Of a stretch of 12,346 nt of DNA, positions 6,647 to 12,346 are shown piece after piece. The position numbers were made by a program, and so were the translations under genes. The notes under the pieces were generated by a model that did no database searches, was not told where the DNA came from, and saw only the letters and a program-made list of their open reading frames with translations. Numbering within the stretch: the stretch's first letter is position 1; each line of letters starts with the position of its first letter. Source of the DNA: CAUZRD01 sp963582255 (GTDB taxonomy: Bacteria > Pseudomonadota > Alphaproteobacteria > Rhizobiales > TMED25); assembly GCA_963582255.1 (NCBI GenBank), contig CAUZRD010000054.1, positions 1 through 12,346 of the forward strand, given 5' to 3'.

Positions 6647-6946
6647 ATGATTGGCAGCACCAAAATGTTGAGATGGTTTTGGGGGGGGGTTATTTTATGT
6701 GCTTTTGTGCACTGGAGCCAGATGCCAACCGTCGCAATTCCAGCAGAAGAACCAAAAATCCGCAAATTTTTTCCGCTGTCTCACTTGGGTGCTAGTCATA
6801 ATGTGCCCGTACGGCACGGACCGATGACTGCCGTTGTTGGTGCGTCGTTTGATAGACTGACTTGTCTTCTTGGGGGGAGCGTTGGCGGTGAGATAACAAT
6901 CGCTGAGCAGCTTTTGGCGAGATGGTCAATCCTACAAGCTGTTTGA
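6647..6946 (+). CDS. N-terminal part of a frameshifted exported protein
   Basis: I do not recognise a named family. This 99-residue frame starts with a signal-peptide-like segment: a short polar and basic lead (MIGSTKMLR), a hydrophobic core (WFWGGVILCAFVHW), and a possible cleavage site after AIPA (residues 30-33). ATG 6665 is an alternative start, and neither start has a well-spaced ribosome site. The text to about residue 88 (GEITIAEQL) reads as real protein. The last residues (ARWSILQAV) look like out-of-frame ending. Reading one base further along at the TTTT run (6912-6915) gives EQL-WRDGQSYKLFDLAG, which flows straight into the next frame. The two frames are therefore probably one gene of about 306 residues. 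A nine-G run (6681-6689) lies in the signal-peptide codons. Confidence 0.6.
   Translation: MIGSTKMLRWFWGGVILCAFVHWSQMPTVAIPAEEPKIRKFFPLSHLGASHNVPVRHGPMTAVVGASFDRLTCLLGGSVGGEITIAEQLLARWSILQAV
6681..6689 (+). repeat. Homopolymeric G9 tract
   Basis: Nine consecutive G within codons 12-15 of the exported-protein frame (Trp-Gly-Gly-Val). At the present length the signal peptide stays in frame; gain or loss of one G would break it. Such tracts mutate readily by slippage in bacteria. Confidence 0.85.
6897..6943 (+). other. Inferred frameshift interval
   Basis: The downstream frame has a TAA at 6894-6896, and the upstream frame ends with TGA at 6944-6946. A switch between them must therefore fall in this interval. 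The TTTT at 6912-6915 is the likeliest point: removing one T gives CAG CTT TGG CGA GAT. It may be a mutation, an assembly error or, less likely, programmed recoding. Confidence 0.6.
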
Positions 6947-6956
6947 TCTGGCAGGT

Positions 6957-7568
6957 ATGCAGGGCAAAGTGATTTCAATTGGAAAACCCCGTCATGAAGG
7001 TGGTGAGGGCGAATGTTCAGATCTTTGGCGTCAGGATTTGTCACTTAATCAGGGCAAAACAAAAGACCATTTAGTTGCCCTATTCTCCCAATTTAGCGAA
7101 CGCGCTGTTCTTCCAAAACCTTTGGAACTGATGGATGAGCCTTTGTCCGATCACGTGGAGTTCATGCGCAAATTTCTAGCAGGCCGGGACATTCCAAACC
7201 CGCAGCCGAAGATTGTTCAATCGGTGCGCACTGATCTTGATGGCGATGGGCAGGTAGAATATGTGCTTAATTTGGTGCGGGTAGGAAAAACCAAGGCTCG
7301 TATTGGGGATCATTCTATTCTAATCGTTTTGCGTGGAGAGGGCGCTGCGCGGCAGGCCTTCATCATTCAAGAAGAAATTGAGATTTCTGCGAGCAAATAT
7401 CCGAGCACTTTGTGGGTCAACGACATAGTTGCTATTCTTGATATGAATGGCGATGGCACTGCTGAAATTATCACTCAGGGCGCTTATCTTTATGGCGGTG
7501 GATGGGAAGTGATCCGCTGGGATGGTAACGGATTTGAACATGTGCTGTTTTGTGGCTGTGATGGTTGA
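6957..7568 (+). CDS. C-terminal part of the frameshifted exported protein, FG-GAP/calcium-loop type
   Basis: This 203-residue frame has no recognised named family. It carries two Asp-rich loops typical of calcium-binding FG-GAP or EF-hand-like repeats: DLDGDGQVE (93-101) and DMNGDGTAE (162-170). Each is followed by beta-strand-like text (YVLNLVRV, IITQGAYL). It ends with GGGWEVIRWDGNGFEHVLFCGC, whose Cys pair could form a disulfide if exported. The ATG at 6957 has no ribosome site at useful spacing. The frame is open back to 6897 with coherent protein text (WRDGQSYKLFDLAG) but no normal start, so it probably continues the upstream frame after a one-base shift. It ends 54 bases before pyrF. 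A role in the envelope or periplasm is inferred only from the signal peptide of the upstream piece. Confidence 0.7.
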   Translation: MQGKVISIGKPRHEGGEGECSDLWRQDLSLNQGKTKDHLVALFSQFSERAVLPKPLELMDEPLSDHVEFMRKFLAGRDIPNPQPKIVQSVRTDLDGDGQVEYVLNLVRVGKTKARIGDHSILIVLRGEGAARQAFIIQEEIEISASKYPSTLWVNDIVAILDMNGDGTAEIITQGAYLYGGGWEVIRWDGNGFEHVLFCGCDG

Positions 7569-7622
7569 AAAAATCTCGGAAAATAATCGTGCTGGCAGCA
7601 GCTGAGTGGAGTTTCTAAAAAA

Positions 7623-8312
7623 GTGACGCTAAACAACCCTGTATATTGTGCCTTAGATACCAGTGACCTCTCCCATGCATTGCATCTTGCCCGCTCGGTC
7701 GGAGAATCAGTCGGCGGGCTTAAAATTGGTATGGAAGCATTCTATGCCTTTGGTCGCGATGGTTTTGATGCCATCGCGGATATGGGGTTGCCGATCTTTC
7801 TGGATCTTAAACTTCACGACATTCCAAACACTGTTGCCAGGGCGGTAAGTACGCTCGTATCGTTAGGTCCAGAGATTCTGAATGTACATGTTGGAGGCGG
7901 GCGTGAGATGATGGAAGCCGCGGTGGATGCCGCCGAGGGGAGAGTGCGCCTAATAGGCGTTACGGTTCTCACAAGTCTGAATGATTTAGATCTAGTGCGC
8001 CATGGAATATTGGATGGTACCGCTGCGCAGGCCTTGAGGCTGGCTGAGGATGCGCGCGCGGCTGGGCTTGATGGGGTTGTGTGTAGTGCTCACGAGGTCC
8101 CGCAGATCAAGGCTTTATGTGGACAAGACTTTTTGACAGTGGTTCCAGGAATCCGCCCAGCCTTTGGTCGAAGGGACGATCAAAAGCGTACCTTGACTCC
8201 TGAGGCCGCTCTCGCGGCAGGTGCAGATATTCTGGTCATTGGTCGGCCGATTACTGAGGCTGCAGATCCGGCCCATGCAGCGCGAGATATTGCGCTCAGC
8301 TTAGCTGATTGA
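7623..8312 (+). CDS. pyrF: Orotidine 5'-phosphate decarboxylase
   Basis: Decarboxylates OMP to UMP, the last step of de novo pyrimidine synthesis; a cytoplasmic TIM-barrel dimer. The 229 residues show the catalytic DxKxxD motif as FLDLKLHDIPNT, with Asp61, Lys63 and Asp66. Also visible are the early ALDTSD substrate loop, GVTVLTS, and the phosphate-binding VVPGIRP segment before IGRPIT. The start is GTG 7623; a GGAG lies about 11 bases upstream, rather distant, but no better start exists and the N-terminus fits the family. Only one base separates it from trpF, so the two are almost surely translated from one message. Confidence 0.96.
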   Translation: MTLNNPVYCALDTSDLSHALHLARSVGESVGGLKIGMEAFYAFGRDGFDAIADMGLPIFLDLKLHDIPNTVARAVSTLVSLGPEILNVHVGGGREMMEAAVDAAEGRVRLIGVTVLTSLNDLDLVRHGILDGTAAQALRLAEDARAAGLDGVVCSAHEVPQIKALCGQDFLTVVPGIRPAFGRRDDQKRTLTPEAALAAGADILVIGRPITEAADPAHAARDIALSLAD

Positions 8313-8313
8313 A

Positions 8314-8967
8314 ATGATGTCTGTCGAAGTTAAAATATGTGGACTGCGCTCGCGCACTGCAGTTGATGCCGCCTTGGATGCCGGCGCTGATATGCTGGGC
8401 TTTGTGTTCTTTGAAAAAAGTCCAAGGCATGTAAGCCTTGCTGATGCGGCTGAACTAATTAATATGCTCCCCGCTGCGGCTGTCTCTGTTATGCTGGTGG
8501 TGGATGTCACCGATAAGGTGATCGACGAGATTTCCAGCACAGTTCGCCCAACCATGCTACAGGTTCATGGCTCTGAAACGCCCCGGCGCGTTGCTGAAAT
8601 CTCCGCTAGATCCGGCCTGCCGGTAATAAAGGCGCTGGGTATTGCCAATGCGGATGATATAGATGCCGCACGATCTTTCCAAACATCGGCGTCCCGCGTT
8701 TTGTTCGACGCACACCCCCCAAAGGGTGCTGACCGGCCGGGTGGGCATGGAAAAATGATCGACTGGAGGTTGGCGCGAAGCTACAACGGCAATATTACAG
8801 CAATGCTGTCAGGCGGATTAACCCCACATAATGTCGCAAAGGCGATCAGCGCATCAGGGTTGTACGCAGTTGATGTATCCTCTGGTGTTGAGAGTCGACC
8901 TGGCGTAAAGGATTCAAACCTGATCCACCAATTTGTACGCGCGGCGCGCGGAGGAGTACCGAGTTGA
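8314..8967 (+). CDS. trpF: Phosphoribosylanthranilate isomerase
   Basis: Performs the Amadori rearrangement of N-(5-phosphoribosyl)anthranilate to CdRP, the third step of tryptophan synthesis; a free-standing TIM barrel, not fused to TrpC. Its 217 residues carry KICGL with the general base Cys9, GFVFFEKSPR, LQVHG (82-86), and the general acid Asp132 in LFDAHPPKG. The phosphate-binding segments LSGGLTPHN and VDVSSGVES also appear. Two tandem ATG codons (8314, 8317) follow the pyrF stop by one base with no good ribosome site, so translational coupling to pyrF is likely; either ATG may serve. Confidence 0.96.
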   Translation: MMSVEVKICGLRSRTAVDAALDAGADMLGFVFFEKSPRHVSLADAAELINMLPAAAVSVMLVVDVTDKVIDEISSTVRPTMLQVHGSETPRRVAEISARSGLPVIKALGIANADDIDAARSFQTSASRVLFDAHPPKGADRPGGHGKMIDWRLARSYNGNITAMLSGGLTPHNVAKAISASGLYAVDVSSGVESRPGVKDSNLIHQFVRAARGGVPS

Positions 8968-8997
8968 ATTGTGGAGGTAAGTTGAAAGGCAATAGGC

Positions 8998-10218
8998 ATG
9001 GCAAACCATATTGAAGCTAATACCATGCGCTCCGGTCCCGACGAGTTTGGTCGCTTCGGTATTTTTGGTGGAAGGTTTGTGGCTGAAACCTTGATGCCGC
9101 AGATTCTTGATCTGGAGCGCGCCTATAACGATGCCAAGGTCGACCCGGGATTTATCCGCCAACTGGAATCACTCAATACCCACTACGCCGGTCGACCAAG
9201 CCCACTCTATTATGCGGAACGTCTCAGCGAGTATCTCGGCGGTGCGAAAATCTACTTCAAACGGGATGAACTTAACCATACCGGAAGTCATAAGATAAAT
9301 AATTGCCTTGGGCAGATCTTGCTTGCCGGGCGAATGAAAAAAACCAGGATAATTGCCGAGACTGGGGCTGGACAGCATGGAGTTGCCGTCGCGACGGTTG
9401 CTGCGAGGTTTGGGCTGCCATGTGTTGTTTATATGGGCGCGACAGACATTGAACGTCAAAAGCCAAATGTTTTTCGCATGAGGCTTTTGGGCGCTGAAAT
9501 AGTGCCGGTAACCTCCGGTACGGGCACTTTGAAAGATGCTATGAATGAGGCATTGCGCGATTGGGTTAGTAATGTTGATACGACGTTCTACATCATTGGC
9601 ACTGTGGCAGGACCCCACCCATATCCGGCCATGGTGCGTGATTTTCAGTCCGTTATTGGCATTGAGGCTCGCGAGCAGATGCTCAAGGCCGAAGGCAGAT
9701 TGCCAGACGAACTTGTGGCATGCATTGGTGGGGGCTCTAACGCAATGGGGTTGTTTCATCCGTTTCTAGATGATGAGTCTGTTGCTCTCACAGGTGTAGA
9801 GGCGGGAGGTCACGGCCTTGATACAGATGAGCACTGTGCTAGTTTAAATGGTGGTAGGCCTGGCATTTTGCATGGAAACAGAACGTATCTTCTGCAAAAC
9901 GATGACGGACAAATTCTCGAGGGGCACTCAATATCGGCCGGGCTTGACTATCCCGGCATTGGCCCAGAGCACGCTTGGCTTAAGGAAACTGGGCGGGTGA
10001 ACTACGTTGCGGTCACCGACACCGAAGCGCTAGAAGCCTTTCAGCTTTGCACCCGCACGGAAGGGATTATTCCTGCTCTTGAACCCTCCCATGCACTGGC
10101 CCACGTGATGAAAATTTCGCCAGGTAAAAACTCCGATCATCTGATCCTGATGAATCTGTGCGGACGGGGTGATAAAGATATTTTTGCTGTCGCGGATCAT
10201 CTTGGCATGGAGATCTAA
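8998..10218 (+). CDS. trpB: Tryptophan synthase beta chain
   Basis: The PLP-dependent subunit that condenses indole with serine to give tryptophan, receiving indole through a tunnel from TrpA. The 406 residues include the PLP lysine, Lys99, in HTGSHKINN, and the catalytic Glu121 in AETGAGQHG. The Lys-to-Glu spacing of 22 matches E. coli (87 and 109). The phosphate-cradling CIGGGSNAMG and the C-terminal LCGRGDKD are also present. This is the standard TrpB1 type with the N-terminal FGRFGIFGGRFVAETLM segment that contacts TrpA. The ATG at 8998 has an AAGG site 8 bases upstream. It lies 30 bases after trpF and 2 bases before trpA. Confidence 0.98.
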   Translation: MANHIEANTMRSGPDEFGRFGIFGGRFVAETLMPQILDLERAYNDAKVDPGFIRQLESLNTHYAGRPSPLYYAERLSEYLGGAKIYFKRDELNHTGSHKINNCLGQILLAGRMKKTRIIAETGAGQHGVAVATVAARFGLPCVVYMGATDIERQKPNVFRMRLLGAEIVPVTSGTGTLKDAMNEALRDWVSNVDTTFYIIGTVAGPHPYPAMVRDFQSVIGIEAREQMLKAEGRLPDELVACIGGGSNAMGLFHPFLDDESVALTGVEAGGHGLDTDEHCASLNGGRPGILHGNRTYLLQNDDGQILEGHSISAGLDYPGIGPEHAWLKETGRVNYVAVTDTEALEAFQLCTRTEGIIPALEPSHALAHVMKISPGKNSDHLILMNLCGRGDKDIFAVADHLGMEI

Positions 10219-10220
10219 AA

Positions 10221-11039
10221 GTGGGAGAAAAGCGCATCGAGCAGTGCTTTGCCCGACTCAAGCACGAGGGTCGTAAGGGGTTGATAACGTTCGTCACTGC
10301 TGGAGATCCAGACCCGGTGACTTCTCTTGCTATTGTGAAGGGGCTGCCTTCCGCAGGCGCTGATATTATTGAGATTGGAATGCCGTTCACAGATCCGATG
10401 GCCGATGGACCTGCCATCCAGGCGTCCTCGTTGCGCGCGCTCGCTGCCGGACAGACGATGGATGCAACACTCAATCTAGTGCGCGAGTTCCGGTGCGATG
10501 ATGATAGCACGCCGATTGTGCTGATGGGTTACTACAATCCGATTTATTCTTACGGTAATGAGTGCTTTTTGGACAAAGCCAGCCAATCGGGCGTTGATGG
10601 TCTAATAATCGTCGACCTGCCACCCGAAGAAGATGAAGAACTTTGTCTTCCAACGCTGGATGCTGGACTTTCTTTTATCAGGCTGGCAACGCCTACTACT
10701 GATGATATACGTTTGCCAGTGGTTCTCGCCAATACGTCCGGTTTTGTCTATTACGTTTCAATCACTGGCATTACGGGAACAAGGGCGCCTGACATGGCAT
10801 CGGTAGGTAGCGCGGTTGCCCGTATTAAGCAGAAAACCAATCTTCCTGTCGCGGTCGGCTTCGGCGTACGCACGCCAGAGCAGGCTGAAGCTATCGCAAG
10901 ATGCGCTGATGCTGTTGTAGTTGGCTCGGCCTTGGTCACTGCGATCGCGATCGCGTCGGCTGGCGGCTTTGATCCTGTGGAGGCTAGCCTTGATATCGTG
11001 ACCAAGCTTGCGGCAGGCGTGAGGCGAGCAACAAATTGA
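10221..11039 (+). CDS. trpA: Tryptophan synthase alpha chain
   Basis: Cleaves indole-3-glycerol phosphate to indole and glyceraldehyde-3-phosphate within the TrpA2B2 complex. The 272-residue TIM barrel shows both catalytic acids, Glu51 in IIEIGMPFTDP and Asp62 in PMADGPAIQ, 11 residues apart as in E. coli (49 and 60). FVTAGDPD, YYVSITGITG and VAVGFGVRTPEQ complete the signature. The start is GTG 10221, with GGAG 8 bases upstream inside the end of trpB. The gap to trpB is 2 bases, so equal expression of the partners by coupling is likely. Confidence 0.97.
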   Translation: MGEKRIEQCFARLKHEGRKGLITFVTAGDPDPVTSLAIVKGLPSAGADIIEIGMPFTDPMADGPAIQASSLRALAAGQTMDATLNLVREFRCDDDSTPIVLMGYYNPIYSYGNECFLDKASQSGVDGLIIVDLPPEEDEELCLPTLDAGLSFIRLATPTTDDIRLPVVLANTSGFVYYVSITGITGTRAPDMASVGSAVARIKQKTNLPVAVGFGVRTPEQAEAIARCADAVVVGSALVTAIAIASAGGFDPVEASLDIVTKLAAGVRRATN

Positions 11040-11069
11040 TGATGGAGCCCCAGTCGGAGGGATAGCGGC

Positions 11070-12035
11070 ATGAATTGGATCAACAGCGTCGTTCGGCCAA
11101 AAATCCAGGGAATCTTGCGTAAACGCGATGTCCCCGAGAACCTATGGGTACAATGCCCTGAAACCGGGCAGATGGTGTTTCATCGTGATCTGGAGGCGAA
11201 TCAATGGGTGGTGCCAGGGTCCGGGTATCATATGAAGATTACTGCTAAGAAGCGCATGGAACTATTGTTTGATGATGGTGAGTTTGATCGCCTAAAGACG
11301 CCGGATGTCGCCATTGATCCTCTAAAATTTCGTGATGAACGGCGGTATGTGGACCGATTGAAGGACGCGCGTGCTAAAACTGGACTTGATGATGCGGTCT
11401 TGGTTGGCTCCGGTAAAATCGACGGCCTTAAAGTCGTTGCGGCGGTGCAGGACTTTTCATTTTTGGGTGGCTCATTAGGTATGGCGGCCGGAGAGGCAGT
11501 GATTGCTGCGATGGAATTGGCCGTTGAGTGCAAGGCACCGTTAGTATTGTTCGTAGCGGCAGGCGGTGCGCGTATGCAAGAAGGCATTCTTTCGCTCATG
11601 CAAATGCCACGCACCAGCGTTGCCGTGCAGTGGCTGAATGATGCCAGGCTTCCCTATATTGTCGTGCTTACCAACCCAACTACAGGTGGCGTTACGGCAT
11701 CGTATGCCATGTTGGGAGATGTGCACATTGCCGAACCCGGAGCTCTCATTGGATTTGCTGGGCCGCGCGTGATTGAACAGACAATCCGCGAGAAGTTGCC
11801 CGAGGGATTTCAACGGGCTGAATACCTTCTCGATCATGGTATGATCGACATGGTGGTGCATCGCCATGATTTGAAGAATACGATCTCTAAGTTATGCCGA
11901 TTGTTTATGAAGAAGCCGAGTCTCGAAGCAACAGAGGAACTAGATAAATCCAATGCCGTTTCGATCATTTTATCCAAAGAACAAGTGGAAGATGTTGGTG
12001 GAACAGAAAAATCTGGACAACGCCAGGCTGAATAA
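11070..12035 (+). CDS. accD: Acetyl-CoA carboxylase carboxyltransferase subunit beta
   Basis: With AccA it transfers the carboxyl group from biotin to acetyl-CoA, making malonyl-CoA for fatty-acid synthesis. The 321 residues include the crotonase-like carboxyltransferase core: AAGGARMQEG (163-172), PTTGGVTASYAMLGD (203-217), and EPGALIGFAGPRVIEQT (222-238). The N-terminal zinc ribbon of the E. coli type is degenerate: of the four cysteine ligands only Cys29 remains, the others being Thr32, Val48 and Ser51 by alignment. I believe this loss is shared with other Alphaproteobacteria. The C-terminal tail from about 285 is polar and poorly conserved. The ATG at 11070 has a GGAGG site 9 bases upstream. 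It follows trpA by 30 bases, and trpBA-accD-folC is a recurrent order. Confidence 0.97.
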   Translation: MNWINSVVRPKIQGILRKRDVPENLWVQCPETGQMVFHRDLEANQWVVPGSGYHMKITAKKRMELLFDDGEFDRLKTPDVAIDPLKFRDERRYVDRLKDARAKTGLDDAVLVGSGKIDGLKVVAAVQDFSFLGGSLGMAAGEAVIAAMELAVECKAPLVLFVAAGGARMQEGILSLMQMPRTSVAVQWLNDARLPYIVVLTNPTTGGVTASYAMLGDVHIAEPGALIGFAGPRVIEQTIREKLPEGFQRAEYLLDHGMIDMVVHRHDLKNTISKLCRLFMKKPSLEATEELDKSNAVSIILSKEQVEDVGGTEKSGQRQAE

Positions 12036-12083
12036 TCTGAAAATTTTGCAGTAAACTAAGGTAATAGGAAAAATATTTACGGC

Positions 12084-12346
12084 ATGAAGAAAAACGCGCT
12101 AAAACAGGTGATAGGTCAAGACGACACCCGTACTGCTGTTGTTTTGGATCGGCTGATGAAGCTTCATCCAAAAGCGATTGATTTATCCCTTGGCCGCACA
12201 GAATTACTTCTTGAGCGACTGGGAAACCCAGAGCGTAGAATTGCGCCTGTGGTTCATCTTGCTGGCACCAATGGAAAGGGGTCGGTCCTATCATTTCTTG
12301 CCGCGGTGATGCGCGACGCCGGGCTGAAAGCTCACGCCTACACCTC
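12084..12346 (+). CDS. folC: Folylpolyglutamate synthase / dihydrofolate synthase, 5' part
   Basis: Adds glutamate to dihydropteroate and folates, in the cytoplasm. Only the first 87 codons are in the window; the frame stays open to the edge. Family text is clear: LDRLMKLHPKAIDLSLGR (21-38), then the ATP-binding loop HLAGTNGKGS (58-67), which is the folC-specific P-loop. The ATG at 12084 has only a distant GGAA, and GTG 12108 is an alternative start, so the N-terminus is uncertain. It follows accD by 48 bases with no terminator between, so it probably belongs to the same transcript. Confidence 0.93.
   Translation, partial: MKKNALKQVIGQDDTRTAVVLDRLMKLHPKAIDLSLGRTELLLERLGNPERRIAPVVHLAGTNGKGSVLSFLAAVMRDAGLKAHAYT

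Noticed and set aside
9169..9759. A 196-codon open frame on the minus strand inside trpB.
   Set aside because: It is antisense to the catalytic core of TrpB, and its Asn/His/Arg-rich text has no motif.
1..12346. CRISPR arrays, insertion sequences, integrase or phage genes, toxin-antitoxin pairs or other defence systems.
   Set aside because: No repeat-spacer pattern, no terminal inverted repeats, and no such protein families were seen; nearly all of the window is conserved core metabolism and information genes.

Overview
The window looks like ordinary chromosomal DNA from an alphaproteobacterium of moderate GC content. The evidence is the gene order and the family types: an FYDLN-acid zinc-ribbon protein divergent from a class II-like aroA, then cmk, rpsA, sppA, ihfB, lapA, pyrF, trpF, trpB, trpA, accD and folC. 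Rhodospirillales or a related marine lineage is a guess only. Apart from the first gene, everything reads on the + strand.

Left part (1-2585): a small acidic zinc-ribbon protein is read leftwards from a GTG start. It diverges from aroA (EPSP synthase, shikimate pathway), whose stop overlaps the start of cmk (CMP kinase) by 4 bases.

Middle part (2586-6427): a 194-base leader precedes rpsA, which encodes ribosomal protein S1 with six S1 domains and an unusually long acidic tail carrying an internal duplication. A GC-rich stem-loop separates it from sppA (membrane signal-peptide peptidase). Then come ihfB (IHF beta subunit) and lapA (small two-helix inner-membrane protein, TTG start).

Accessory spot (6428-7622): between lapA and pyrF lies an unrecognised gene for an exported protein with two calcium-loop (FG-GAP-like) motifs. 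It is split into two overlapping-frame pieces by what looks like a single-base shift at a TTTT run, and it has a run of nine G inside its signal-peptide region. The upstream 219 bases hold a perfect 16-bp palindrome, a weak promoter candidate and a hairpin. This is the only part of the window that departs from the conserved layout.

Right part (7623-12346): pyrF (UMP synthesis) and trpF are 1 base apart, followed by trpB and trpA (tryptophan synthase), accD (acetyl-CoA carboxylase beta subunit) and the first 87 codons of folC, which runs off the window. The short spacings suggest cotranscription, linking pyrimidine, tryptophan, fatty-acid and folate synthesis. trpE, trpD, trpC and trpG are not present, so the trp pathway is split in this genome.

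I found no CRISPR array, insertion sequence, phage gene, complete RNA gene or defence system. The items most worth a second look are the frameshifted exported protein with its G9 tract, the S1 tail, and the active-site pattern of AroA.
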